A stretch of 64,000 nt of DNA from contig CANTFL010000195.1 of assembly GCA_947650285.1 (NCBI GenBank), forward strand, positions 62,001 to 126,000. The letters run 5' to 3'. Within the stretch, counting starts at the first letter, position 1. Each line of letters starts with the position of its first letter. This document shows, in pieces, positions 44,038-55,741 of this stretch. The notes under the pieces were generated by a model, which saw only the letters and a list, made by a program, of their open reading frames with translations, was not told the DNA's origin and did no database searches. The stretch is from Hyaloperonospora brassicae (Eukaryota > Oomycota > Peronosporomycetes > Peronosporales > Peronosporaceae). Both the position numbers and the translations under genes were made by a program.

Positions 44038-46142
44038 TTAAAGTTGTCTGTATCGTTGTACGTGTTTAATTAGATGACCAGCTTTGTGCAGCTTGCTAGG
44101 ACTTGAGGACGGTTTGGGCTCTGCGGGCTTTGATGTTGTGCTCGCCAAGAAACGAAAGTAATTGCATTTCGGCGACATCGCCAACTCCAACACATCGTCT
44201 CGATATTGTGGAGACTTCTCATCAAGCACGAAGCCATTAGCAAGAAACATCTTCGTGAATGCAGCACCAAGTTTGTCGGTGGATTTTGTGTGCTTGCTCA
44301 AGGTATCAAACGAATCCTAAAGGCGGGGTTCCTGGGTATACCAGGAGAACCAGACGTCCTTCAAGTTTGTTGACGAACTCTTTCTGCGACGTTTGGCTGG
44401 TGGTTCTTTGCTATTATCTTCACTTCTTTCATATGTAGTTTTTGGGTGTGCTTTGTTATAGACATCAGCTTCAATCATCGAGACGCGAGATTCGAGCTTT
44501 TGGATGACCTTGTTTAACTGTTCAATCAACGAAGCTTGACGAATATATCTTGGATGCTTTGTGATGTCGATCGTGCTGTCTGAAGCCTTGATGGGATTTG
44601 GTTGCATATTTGCCTTCGTGTAGTAGATTAGATGTGAAGACCAAGCTAGAAGATCGCTGACGGAGTAACCTTGCTGGATTACACACGCTTCCAAACGTGC
44701 GACTAGAAGTCCGTCTTTTTTAATCTGCCTTAACGATGAATTTTGAAGCAGCAGGTAAGTGATAAGCGTTTCAATCACTCTTTCGTTCACGTTGTATTGT
44801 GTATTCATGAGCCCTTGAGATGCGTTGAAGAGCGCTGTCGCAACAGTTTGTATCTTTGTCTGCGTACCGGAGTCGAAGACATCAAGTGATAGGAGAGATA
44901 CGTCGGTATCGAGGTGTCGACCACTCAACACCCGGGCAACCTTATGGTCTTCGGAAGCTGTATTAAAGACGTACGCGAAGGCCTTGTTCGTCACTGTCAT
45001 ATTCCAGGCGCCTTGGTCGAAGATCCACTGTACACAGAATCCAGACCCATTTTCATGCTGCGCTCCTCCGCACCGAAAAGAGTGAGATGTCAAGCGCTCG
45101 GATACGCCAGCAGATGCAGCGACCTGATCAAGAACACGGTTGACGTAGCTGTGCACACCAGGAGCGGTATCTGGGCAGTTGTCCTTCTCAGTAGCGGTGG
45201 AAAATATATCCAATGAAGACACCACAACCTCTGGGTGATCGATCAAATCGATGAGCGGAGTCGCTGGAGCTAATATGGACTTTGAAATAGCCATCTGCTC
45301 AGGAATTTGACTCAGCACGGATATAGTTGGCGATGAGCGGGTCACGAGGGCGAGAGCTATGAAAAGCAGAGGGCATGTGGTGAAGTCTTCGTCAGGGAAA
45401 AGTGATAGACATTGCTCTTCAGAAATTTTGGTCCGGATGAATCGGACGAAGAATATGTCGCCCGAGCCGATGGACAGGTTAGCCTTCCGCAGCATTATGA
45501 GGTCCGATGCACGCCCAAAGAGGTACCAAAGCAGACACAACAGCGCCGCATCTTGGTCAGCACTAGTAACCGTAGCTGAATACAATTAATCCATCATTTT
45601 CTTGAGAGAAGACTTTGTGCATGCTGGGGCCTTGTTCACAAAGACCCTGACTCACGCTTCATGCAATGGCGTTCGAGCGTCTGTCCCTTCTTGAGCAAAT
45701 TCTTTTCATCCGCTGCTCGATGCTGTGGGAACTGCTCCAGCAGACATTTCTTGGCTTGTCGAAAGTACTGCATGACCGAGTGTCGAGCCAAGAGCTGTCT
45801 CTTTCGGCTCTCCTTGAACGCGAGATACATGCCAAACTTGTCCATCACAGATTCTAAGGCGAGAGGTGCCCTCTCGCGCTGCATGCACTATTGCAGGTAC
45901 TCCCAAGTAACCTCTTTCTGCTCGAGGAACTTTAAAAATGAGCGCGTTGTGTTCTTACGGGCACACTTCGTGTTGGCAAGTGCTAGGTCGGTCAGACTCA
46001 TCCTCGGTGGAGATGTTAAAGCTTTGATGTTGTTTGTACAATATGCGATTGAGTTACCTTTTGTCGGAGATGTCGGAGCTTGGGTGTTATTTTGAAATAT
46101 GCGAGTAATTTGGTGTTTGTATAGTGATATCCATACCAGCAC
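44038..46142 (-). mobile_element. Crypton DNA transposon (tyrosine recombinase), inactivated
   Basis: Minus-strand frame of an oomycete-type Crypton. N-terminal part (46142-45636): SLTDLALANTKCARKNTTRS, MDKFGMYLAFKESRKRQLLA, RHSVMQYFRQAKKCLLEQFP. Recombinase core (45585-44317): LLCLLWYLFGRASDLIML, VHSYVNRVLDQVAASAGV, LTSHSFRCGGAQ with the H-x-x-R pair, and NKAFAYVFNTASEDHKVARV with the candidate nucleophilic tyrosine. C-terminal part: ARVLSGR, AWSSHLIYYTK, WFSWYTQEPRL, and beyond a TAG, TKSTDKLGAAFTKMFLANGF. Four lesions: TAG at 45885-45887, a frame change near 45650, TAA near 45595, TAG near 44314. The two parts around 44314 are in the same frame, so that lesion is a single nonsense codon. 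Cryptons move by recombinase-mediated cut and paste and lack terminal inverted repeats; none was seen. Confidence 0.85.
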
Positions 46143-46811
46143 TGTTCTCTCCGTTCTGAGACGTCGGAGAGGTAGATGCGGGAGCTTTACTTGTCCACCT
46201 ACTCTCTGATTGGTTTTAAATATTGCCTTTGTTCAATTTGACTCGCTAAAAAGGGGTTTATATTACCACGCTCACACTACTGGTCAATACATTTAACATG
46301 TTATTCAAGTGCGGTCGGAGACGTATTGTTATTTATCCATAACTTGATTTTCGCAACGCTTGCAGCGTCCGTTCCACTCCTACGTTCTGGTTTGTAAGCT
46401 TTTTGTTGACAGACATACAGTACGTAATCACAGAGAACAGCGTATTTTACTCGAACACGTTATGCGACATCGAGGCGAATGCCAGAAACCGTCGTCTGAA
46501 TAGTTAAATGGCGTTTGTTGGCGTAGATTATACCGCAGCAATCACCAAGCGAGCTCGGTGGATAATGCCAATGCAGGAATACCCCATCGGGGACCATAGC
46601 TTTCTGGTGGGCATCGATTCTAAGGAAGCACTCTGCGTTTCTTAGCCCGACGTGCGACAGCGCGTGCGAAACATCGACCGAGATCGGGTCCAATCGTACG
46701 GTGATAAACGCTATTGACCCGTCTGGAACGAGCACTCGACGTGCCGATCCTGTCCAATATATATATGTTGCAATAGCTGCATGACGCTGCACTGCCCTCC
46801 AACTGGTCGTG
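46143..46811. other. interval between Crypton and START-like gene
   Basis: AT-rich in its first half with no gene. Between 46460 and 46811 one minus-strand frame stays open and could be a C-terminal extension of the gene at 46812-48161 after a frame change or unseen intron; the encoded sequence has no recognised motif. Confidence 0.35.
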
Positions 46812-48161
46812 TCAAAACGTGAGCCGCGCAGAGCCGACGGCATTCTCCCATCGGATAATGTATGTGAGAACCTCAAACATGTAGAAACGAGCGTAGGACG
46901 CGTCCTGGTTGTCCACTTTGCCCCCATATGAGACTTTGACACCGGACGCGCAATGCGACGGCTCTTGGAACGGCTCTCGAGCCTCGCTCTTTCCTCTTCT
47001 GCTTCTTCTCGATGCATCCGTTCGGACGTCGGAAAACGACGGACCTTTGCGGTCGCTGGTGGAACTCAGCAGTTCGAAATCAAAGCCCTCGCTGTCCATG
47101 CCCGAGCCAAGATGCTCGTCTCCCTCGAAGAGGATCCACTGAAACGTCTTGACGCAGGAAAACTTGGGTCGCGAGTCTTGGTCCCAGAGGAACTCATGCC
47201 CACTACAGGCCTCGGTGTGCACTTTGGCGTAGGCTGGATGGTCAACAGCCTGGTATGCTAGCACATAGCCACGAGGACAGCGTAGCCGGAACATGACCAT
47301 ACTGTTCCACGACACGGTTTTCAGCTGCGGGTGGTGCACGCAGCGCTGGAGCACCAGTGCATCTTCGCTGATCTTATGCAGCACCTTTAGGCCAAGCGTC
47401 GAATACTGGATCGTGCGCATGTGCTCTGCGGTGGTCAATATGGCCCACGTCTTGTTCATGAGCGCGTGGGCTGACATGCCGTTGATCCGCTTCGTCATCG
47501 AGAACTGCACCGTCGTGCCGTCGAGGAACATTTGGTCCTCCCAGCCCAGCATGTGCATGCCCGAGCTCAAGCTCTGTCCGTGAAACCGCCGGCCATAGAT
47601 CTCGTCGTAGCACTTCTTGATCAGTTCCTGACACTCTTCCAACGTCAATCGCGCGCGCGGGTCTGTGGTAGAAACCGACTCTGGTAGCGACAACGGGTCG
47701 AGCGCCAGCGTTGCCGCCGGGACAGCGGGCGCCGCGTCGACGTCGGCCAAATACACTGTGAGCGACGACGCAAACCCGTCGTACTTGGCCAACTTTCGCT
47801 GCGCCGCTGCGGCCGCACGGCGCAGCGCTTTCAGCTCGTCCGTCGCTGTCGCGTATTGCTCCTTGAGCAGAGACAGCGCCCGACTGGACGGCGAAGTCGT
47901 GTCTCGGTGGGCGCCAAGCAGCACGTCGAGCGTGCGCTCGAGCTGAGCCACTTGCGTCTGCATAGCCTGCACATCGTTCTAACGCACGCAGTACGAGAGA
48001 GAGAGAGAGAGAGAGGGGACGAACGCCCATAAGTGTCGTGTGTGAGATCGATAGAGAGCCCGACAGGTGGCAACGCGTACTCTGCAGCGTTCGCGGTACA
48101 GCCGCTTGAGGTCGCGTTGTTTGCGGCGACGGTCGACGTCTCGCACGTCGTTGCGGGACAT
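46812..48161 (-). CDS. basic-zipper plus START-like domain protein (oomycete M96-like family)
   Basis: Exon 1 from ATG 48161 (MSRNDVRDVDRRRKQRDLKR) to AGA, a roughly 100-bp GTACGC..GTTAG intron holding an AG microsatellite, then exon 2 from NDVQAMQTQVAQLERTLDVL to 46812. The spliced N-terminus is an arginine-rich segment followed by a leucine-heptad coiled coil, like a short bZIP. A linker leads to a long domain: ECQELIKKCYDEIYGR, FSMTKRINGMSAHALMNKTW, SWNSMVMFRLRCPRGYVLAY, KTFQWILFEGDEH, GGKVDNQDASYARFYMFEVL, YIIRWEN. This layout matches the large oomycete family named after the M96 mating-specific protein, which has a START-like fold; I assign it by pattern memory only. The C-terminal end is uncertain. 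The start could also be at 48200 in frame. Confidence 0.6.
47995..48018. repeat. AG microsatellite in the first intron of the START-like gene
   Basis: GAGAGAGAGAGAGAGAGAGGGG, about ten dinucleotide units, inside the intron between the basic segment and the coiled coil. Confidence 0.85.
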
Positions 48162-48194
48162 GGCGTACATTGGCGACAAGTCGATTGACCAACT

Positions 48195-48242
48195 GACCAA
48201 CTGACGGACTAACTGACTGACTGACTGACTGACTGACGGATG
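48195..48242. repeat. ACTG tetranucleotide microsatellite
   Basis: GACCAACTGACCAACTGACGGACTAACTGACTGACTGACTGACTGACGG: about six perfect ACTG units and several variants, directly 5' of the START-like gene on its upstream side. Confidence 0.85.
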
Positions 48243-50194
48243 GACGGAGACGAACCTCTGTCCGAGACGGACGGACGTACGTATGTGTGTGCACTATCTC
48301 CAGTTGACGTCGGGCAGCTAAATCGAAACTGACGCGTCGCGACGTGACGCACTGCACCTGCGCGCACCACAAGCGCCTGCCAAGTCGAGACAAGAGCTGA
48401 TACGAATCAAATCGTCAGCAGTGGTTGACGTCGCGCCTCGTCTCTGCTCGCAACGGTCACTGCTTGGCGCACGGCGCGAGGGATTAGCAGAGCGTAAACA
48501 TTGAGAGGGACGAGCGGCTGCTCGAGGAGCGCCGAGAAACAGGCGGTCGAATATTTCACAGGACCAGTAGTCGGTCGTCGGCAATAACTCCGTCTGGTGC
48601 GTCGTCTGCGCGCGAGCAAAGCAGTGGGCGTAACAAGTGCGCTCGGAAGCGCTGCCACAACACATGTGCGGTTCGAGGGACTGCACTGCTGCACATGGGG
48701 AAAAGCTAATGGACGTCCACCCTACATGCTGACTAAGCTCGTTCGAGAGATCTGCTACAGGCTCAACACTACGACAGGAAACAATCTCCACTCGTCTCTC
48801 TCTTCTTCTTCTTCTTCTTCTTCTTCTTCTTTGTGGATTTTATGCTTACACGATTTGGTAGCGACGGACATCTGCCCGCACGCGGTACCGTATCGAGCAA
48901 TGGGCACAGGCGCCGGCTGAGAAAAGAGACTGCGCACGTTCCCAGTCTCTCGCAGTCGAGTGACTCATGACTGTCTATTGCACATGATACTCATGCGCTA
49001 GCGGTCTGCAATCTTCTACGCCAAGAATGCAGCGCCGGTCGCGGCGGTGGTTCATGACAGTCGAGTGTTTCTAGCAACGGTACACGCGACTGATGCTGCG
49101 CCACTGCAGCAAAGCCAGTCGATCCCGAGTGCGTACACTGAAGAGATCAGCCGCGTGCAAATAGAGACTCGAACGAGTGCTGGCGCACCCACTTAGGCTG
49201 AGGAAGTGCGTGAAAAGCCGCTCGACACGAGAGAGTACTTTTTACCCCACGACACCAGCAAATGGTGCGTGAGCACAGGCGCCCACCGGATGGACAGCGG
49301 ACGGCCATTGCCTCAGCATATGGTACACAGCAGCGGGGCAGCGCATTGGGTCACGGATGCGATGATGCGATCGATCACCTGTTGCATGACAGTACGGCAC
49401 CTCTTCTTTCTTCGAAGCACGACAGTCGCATTGCAATGAAGCGCAGCGACCGAGCAGTGCGTCATTTGGCTTTCGTAGAAGGGGTTTGCATGATCGGTCG
49501 AGAAGCGGTGCTGCATTAGCTCACACATTCATTGAACACTCGTTCATCGGTTGTCAGTTGTCCGTAGGGGGATCCAAAACGTGTAACAACATGGAATCTA
49601 TCGTCCGAAGCAATTCTCTCTCTTTGTCCGTCTTGAGTGCTGTTTACCAGATCGCCGCCACTTGTCGTTGCTTGCTATATCGTGCGCTGCTGCATTAGCG
49701 ACTTACAAGAGCGCGTTGCAAGTCGTAGTGTGTGCACGTCGGCATTCGCGTACCACGTTGACCACGGCGCGTTTTGTCGCGCTTTCCTCTATGCAAGAAT
49801 AAGCACGGACTCACGTGTGATGCCAGCTCGTTGTTCCCTCTATACAGGCATAACCAACCGCTCACATTCCGACAGAGAGAAGCGCACGAACCAATAACGA
49901 TGCTGGTGAGAATATGACAGTGCAGCAAAAGCCATACGTTCGTAAACTACCACTGCTCTGTTTTTTTATTTTCGCAGAATAGAAATCATTGCGGCAGCGG
50001 CGCCTCGTATGCATCAAACCAATGCTGTCAATGTCCACCCATTCAACAATATCCGACGCCCATCGAAAGACCGGACGATTGATGCTGTCAACAAGTAGAA
50101 AGACTATCGACAATTTCTAAACCTCTCGCACCTTTTCACAACTCAATTGGTGCTGTCGTCTCTGCACGTTGGACGACTGCGACGTACGTACCCC
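48243..50194. other. long intergenic region with a TCT trinucleotide repeat
   Basis: About 1.95 kb between divergent genes. A (TCT)n run of ten or eleven units is at about 48800-48831. Short open stretches on both strands show no motif. It must contain the promoters of the START-like gene and of COA4; no specific element identified. Confidence 0.5.
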
Positions 50195-50470
50195 ATGAGC
50201 AGCGCGTCCTCGAAGCCACGAGCGCCGGTCGTGGGACTGCACGCCGGCAGCAAGAGCGACTTTGGTGACGATCTGGACGTCGAGGAGCTCATTGAGCGCA
50301 ATCGCTGCCACGAAGATTACTACAAACTGGAAGACTGCCTCGCGGAGTATGATCGTGATTGGCGCAAATGCCAAGAGCAGGTTAAGCAGCTTAAGCTGTG
50401 CAACGACCGCATCACTCAGCTGCGTACTACCGCACACGAAGCTGCTGCGAAAAGGAGCAGTCGTCCGTAA
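50195..50470 (+). CDS. COA4-like twin CX9C cytochrome oxidase assembly factor
   Basis: Single exon, 91 residues. Two CX9C motifs form the coiled-coil-helix-coiled-coil-helix fold: Cys38/Cys48 (CHEDYYKLEDC) and Cys59/Cys69 (CQEQVKQLKLC). The intervening DRDWRKCQ is diagnostic of COA4 (CHCHD8) among twin-CX9C proteins. Such proteins enter the mitochondrial intermembrane space through the Mia40 disulfide relay and help assemble cytochrome c oxidase. Length fits the family (about 85-110). I start at ATG 50195; an in-frame ATG at 50147 would add 16 residues that lack similarity. Convergent with the PP2A B'' gene, about 260 bp apart. Confidence 0.85.
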   Translation: MSSASSKPRAPVVGLHAGSKSDFGDDLDVEELIERNRCHEDYYKLEDCLAEYDRDWRKCQEQVKQLKLCNDRITQLRTTAHEAAAKRSSRP

Positions 50471-50730
50471 ACAAACACTTAACGCGTCTCTACGCTTCGA
50501 CTGCTAATGGCAAATGGCGAGGCCCCTCTTCTCCCGGGATTGACAAGTGCTTGTACTACATTCACGCAAACTACTGACTGCTCTACTACTGCTTCCCTCG
50601 ACCCGTCTGCGTCCAGCTGTCCTTCTTCTGCCAGCAACACGGCCGACCCCCTCGTCGTCCGTCGTCGATGCAGACTCGTGGAAGACGTCGTCTACCTCGT
50701 TTTCTCGCGCACCAGCAAGTCCGAAACCGG

Positions 50731-53384
50731 TTAGAAAGGAGCTTCAACCGTTCGGCCGTCGCTGCTGCCCGTAGCGCCGTCCGCGCTCGCATTGCGGCCC
50801 TCTTCGTCCTCCTGGTCGTCCGACACGTACCAGCCGTCCATAGTGTCAATGTCCATCGCAGTGTCTTCGTCGCGACTCTCTTCTTCCATCGCCAGTCGGG
50901 CGTACTCGGCGCGAGCATAGCGGTCCCAGTCCCTATGTGCAGCAACAAAGTGAGCACAAGTATTCCATTCGTTCTTTGCAGTGCCAATGCCAATCACCAC
51001 GTACGTGAGCTCTGGTTCGGCAATCTGCTGACGAAGGAGAAACGGGTCTCGCTGCTCGAACTCGATGAACTTGCTGAGGTTGAACAGCACGTTGAAAAAC
51101 ACACCCGAGACGCGGATCTTGTCTGGACGGACAAAGTCCGCGTGGTAGAACTCGCCCTCTTTCCTCGGATGCAACAAGTCCGACATTTGACAGAGGATGT
51201 CCTCGAACGGCACCACTTCATGGCCGAGGCACTCCATGCGGTGGATCTGGTGGCGGTAGAACACGCGCATCTCGTCGGCACGCAACACGCCGTCCTCGTT
51301 CGTGTCGATGAGCTCAAACCAATACCTAATGCTGACAGGATTCGACTTGTCTTCCTCCGACAGCATAAAGTCTACGGTCATCACAAACGATCAGTTAGCC
51401 GCCCGACTGATCAGAGGTGGTCACGGCCACTGTCACTCACAAATAAAGTCCTCGTAGCTCATCTTCTTCTTCTCTTCCGCAGTCAGCGTCTGGACACGAG
51501 CAAATGGACGCCGTCCGCGTTCGAAGATGCGGTCCACAATGATACGTGTAAGGGCGTGGCCGCCATACCGTACGAGGTCGTCGAGGTTGAGGAGGAAGTC
51601 GTGGTCCGTGTCCAGTTCCCAGAATTTGCAATACAGCACGTAGAAGTGCTCGTACGAGAAATACGAATTCACCTGCACTCAACAATGGTTAGCATCGAGC
51701 GCGGCGCCGCTTGTACTGCACATTGCACGCACCTTATTGATGTCTTCTTCCTCATCCACAGTGTTGAACGCACTGATGAGGTTGCTACGCCGCAGTTTTC
51801 GCATCGTGATTCGGCCGCTACTGTCTCTATCAACTGAGTAATATATCCGCACGACGACGGTCAAGGCTGCACACAAGGCACGCAAGCACGTCGTTAACTC
51901 TGCCAAGGCCTTGCATCGTGATCGTATCAAGCACATGGAGCATCTCGCTTACCGTATTTCTCCTGAAATTCGGGAGTGCTCCCAAGAAACTCTAAGCCAG
52001 GATGGTACTTCAGCAATTCTGTCGACAAAAAAACAATCAGCAAGAAGCAGATAGCGCAACAACCCATCGAGCGCACCACCGCACCATGCAAGAAAGGCGC
52101 GAAGTCGTCTCTCTCTATGAAGTCGTTCTTCGGTTGCTTTACCTGTCAGCATACAGCGGCAACCGTGAGTTTGCAGTCACGTTCTGTTCTCCATACTGCA
52201 CATCGCTCGTGACCACGTACTACTCTAAAAAAGCGCTCCACGCTATCACATGGAGCCATCTCGCGCATCCAGTAATTTAAAAACACAGTCTTTGTAATAC
52301 GCTGAAGTGCTGCACCGCTATCAGCGCTCGTGGGGCTAGACGCATCCTCTGCTGCAGCTGGACTCGAGGGAGGCTTCAGCATTGTCTCTCCTGCATCGTC
52401 GCTAGTTGCTAGAATACGTCGAAAAAACGGCGCATTGAAAAACGAAGGAAAGCCGCAGAGGTCCTTGGTAATGGCCACAAAATCCTCGACTTTCATGCCT
52501 TCTGGGAACTCACGAAACCGCGCTTCAATGTCCGAGACTTTGCGCGCCATGGCGTCCGTAGACAGACCGCGCAGTCGACCGCGTCGACCTTCGCCTGGCA
52601 CATAGAACCTGGGAATCTGAACCTGCTTGGCTGGCTCTTCACACATGGGATAATCTGGGTCACTCACTGCAAGTTCTTCGTCCTCCGTCCCTGTATCCAC
52701 GTCCTGCGACTCCTGTTCGTCCTCCATTTTCTCGTCTGCATCCACCGGTAGCGCCAGCCCCGTCGCTTCCTCAGCGTCTCCCTCGTTCAACACCAGTGTC
52801 TCCCCAATAGATTCGCCACCACACTCTCCACCACCCGACGCTTCGCTGTCGTCGCCAGTCATGTCCACATCCTCCGACACCAGCAACGGCACCCCCACAG
52901 CTACTCCCGTGTTGTCCTCCTCCGTCGTAGCTGCATCTGTCTCTGCTACTGCCGCTGCCATCACGGCCGCAACGTTGTGCAGCTCGTCGCCAAAGAGGCT
53001 GACGAGGTGCTGGTGGCGTCTCCGAGCACTGGGACTGCCGCCTGCACTGGCGCTCAGCAGGCCGAGCTGCTGGTAATTCGGTGGCCGCTTGGGGCTGCAC
53101 GCGGCCGCGTCCAGTCCGCTGCTGCCCGTGGCCGTCACGGTCGCCAGCAGCGTCTCGAGGTTCAGCTCTTTGCCCTGTCGCAGGTCCGCCACCATCTTCT
53201 GGATCAGCTCTTTCGTGCCGTCGACGTTGAGCCACTGGCGGAAGAGCTCTTCCATCTTCATGCGCCCTGCAGGGCACAAATGCGCGCTCTCGATCTCCGA
53301 CAGCCGCAGCGACTCGACGCCCGTACTGCCGGAGCTCGTGGGCGACGCCATGGCCGCGTCCGACGCGTCGACTTCGGCCGTCAT
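50731..53384 (-). CDS. protein phosphatase 2A regulatory subunit B'' (EF-hand type)
   Basis: Multi-exon gene starting at ATG 53384 ([16 protein letters not shown]). The first exon carries a long disordered acidic region and PNYQQLGLL, then [14 protein letters not shown] and [35 protein letters not shown], the N-terminal B'' hallmark. Later exons give [70 protein letters not shown] (EF-hand 1), [19 protein letters not shown] (EF-hand 2, DTNEDGVL loop) and a C-terminal [28 protein letters not shown]. These match human PR72/PR130 block by block. The subunit targets PP2A and responds to calcium. The acidic loop residues are kept in both hands. The last intron (72 bp) has no stop and keeps frame. 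Cytosolic or centrosomal by analogy. Confidence 0.9.
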
Positions 53385-54992
53385 CGCGTCGGGGGGTGGG
53401 GGCGTACGTGTGTCTTCTCGACGGCTCGCAGGCGCACTCGCTCGTTGCTTACTGTTTGGTGACAGTGGCAGAAGTCCGACGTCTCGACTGCTTTTTTCGT
53501 GCGAACGTGTGCGGGGGGGGGGGGCGCGTGTGGGTGGGGTGTGTGTGTGTGTGGACGTGTGTGTGGACCACGTGAAAGAAGGCGAGAAGTAACATGTTTT
53601 CAAAAGTAACAGCTGGGACGGGAGGCAGCGACTCGTTGTCGTGACGTCGTCGTGGACGGACAGGCGTAGCAGACCAGTGCTTTGTTGCTTGTCGTCAAGT
53701 TGTCTGTCACAGGAAGTCGAGTGCACGCATGGCCACGAGCACGTGGAAAAGGAGGTATGGGCGGTAGTAGTTGGTGACCAGCAGACGCACCGACAGGGTC
53801 TGGCAACGTCCACTATAGCAGTAGTACTGCTGCACGTGCGTCTTCGTCTCGAGGTACTCGCCCGCCCACCCACTTGACTTGTATTGACGAAAGCTCGTTG
53901 ACGCACGTTCCGTTCAGTCGGTCAGTGTCAGCAGCTCGCAACGTCATGCAGGAGGAAAACCATAGCGACACCCACTCTCGATGTCGCGACGCTGACCGAC
54001 AATGGCGTGCAGTGTCGGCTGTCATCTTGCGACACCTGTTCGCACGTGAGTCGGCAGCTCCGTCCACGACAACCGCACATGGATTGGTGTTCCAGATGCA
54101 GCATATGGATATGTGTTTCCGATCGATCGATGAAGCAGACGGCAACGACCGCGAACTCGTCCGACAATGATGCAGCCTGTTCGCACACGAAACGTGCAGC
54201 TGCTTCACGTAGGCTCTATGTATGTAATACCGAGCGCAAGACGAAGAGCGCGTTTGCTTTGCAAAGGAAGAGATCCACTGTGGTCATCAGAGCTCCTGTT
54301 GTTGCAAAGACGAGAGCAGCCGTCGTCTCTCTCTTCGCTCATCTTTTGCTCCACACAGCAGCGACACCAACGAGCTGTTTCATCGTCACAGCGACCACTG
54401 CAACACTGCGATCAGGACGTCACGAAATGCACAGCTTATCCGCAGTGCATCGTCGTCACTCAGCCGCACATCAAAAGACGAGCTGCAGAGTTGCAACTCA
54501 ATTTCACGTCTGACACTGGAATAGGAGGAGAAAAAGGGCGACCTCCGACCACTATCCGTCTTGCGAAAGCGCCAGTTCTAGTGCCACTTCAGAAGGATCG
54601 ATAGCGCACGGCGTCAGTGCGGACAAAAATAGCGGAATAGATTGAGAGCACGGTGATGAGTCGCGGTAACGCCGTGCTATTTCTGCTCTCGTGAATTAAC
54701 AGACGCTTGCCGGAAATGTATACTTACAAGAGACCACAAACACCTGATTACAGCTCGGTACAATCTGCACGAGCAATCATAGCGAAAGCCCTATTATGTA
54801 TTACACAGCATTGTCTGCCCACGACCAAGCGTATCGTGCTTTGTGCGTCCATACTCGCACATGTTGTTTTCGACTCTTCGATTTCTGCATCCATTCGTTT
54901 CTAAAAAGTAGGCTGCCCCTCTCAACCAAACAAATAGACCACCTTTCGCAGGTTTCTATTCGTCCGATTGGAGCGCACGCCATTTGTCACGA
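53385..54992. other. intergenic region between PP2A B'' and MPP6 genes
   Basis: About 1.6 kb between divergent starts. A G11 run followed by GT-rich repeats lies at about 53508-53575, within 200 bp upstream of the PP2A B'' start codon. Open stretches elsewhere have no motif, and both promoters must lie here. Confidence 0.5.
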
Positions 54993-55651
54993 ATGGCAAT
55001 GTGGAAGCCCGGCAGCGACCGGCCAAAGAAGGACGAGCCACACAGAGCCAGCAGCGACAAGGACCATGCGGCGTCAGCTCCGAGCGACGGTATGCCAGTG
55101 CGTCCAGCCAAAGAGACGCCGGCCAAGTTCGTGCTGTCGCAGAAGACACTGGCCATGAAGGTACACAGTCGTTTCTAAGGGCCTGGCACCTCGCGCTGCT
55201 GCTTACAGTGACGCTTTGTATTGTTTCTATACAGTTTATGCAGCGCAAGAAGAAGACGGAAGCGCACCGTATTGCAGCCGTACAGGAACAGCATAAACAG
55301 AATACGTGGGAAGCCGCGACCATCGACGACGGACAGAGTCCTGACGACGGCTCGAGGATCGTCTGCACGCGCGACGTGCCCGACCCGTCGTTGCCGCTGC
55401 TGTTCGGCCGTCGCTCCTTTGGCGCCTTCAACAAGAACGTCGAGGACGAGCTGAAGGAAGCGTCGAGAGCGCTGCGCTTCAAGGCGTCCGAGGAGAAGGA
55501 GCTTCGGGAAGAGATCTCGGCCGAGGAGATGACGGCGCGCATGCTCAAGTACACGGGACTGGGTCGTCGCTGCGGGAAAGACAGCAGCGGCGGACGACGT
55601 CCGAACAGCGGTGGGCGACGTCCACACAGCAACAAGCGGCAGCGGAAATAA
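54993..55651 (+). CDS. MPP6-like exosome cofactor
   Basis: Exons 54993-55160 and 55235-55651 (phase 0, 74-bp intron), 194 residues. The intron interrupts the family signature exactly: LSQKTLAMK | FMQRKKK, matching the LSKNLLRMKFMQR motif of human MPHOSPH6, which contacts the nuclear exosome and the Rrp6/Mtr4 module. A second conserved block is FGRRSFGAFNKNVEDEL, equivalent to GRMSFRGFNPEVE. The C-terminus is helical (SEEKELREEISAEEMTARML) and ends in an Arg/Gly/Ser-rich basic tail. Role: RNA-binding cofactor in 3' processing of 5.8S rRNA and decay of nuclear RNA. Starts at the ATG of MAMWKPGS. Convergent with the U11/U12-31K gene, 90 bp apart. Confidence 0.82.
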
Positions 55652-55741
55652 CAGCACTGCAGCATCGATCGGGTGGGCGGCCACTGCAAAGTTGATCCCA
55701 TACTGTCCGCCGCAGCTGTGCGAGTCGTGGCTGCCATCCGA

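Noticed and set aside
52146..53906. Upstream extension of the PP2A B'' frame beyond 53384
   Set aside because: The extra residues run through GT and G repeats (THTSTHTHTPPTRAP..) and lack conservation; ATG 53384 is the better start.
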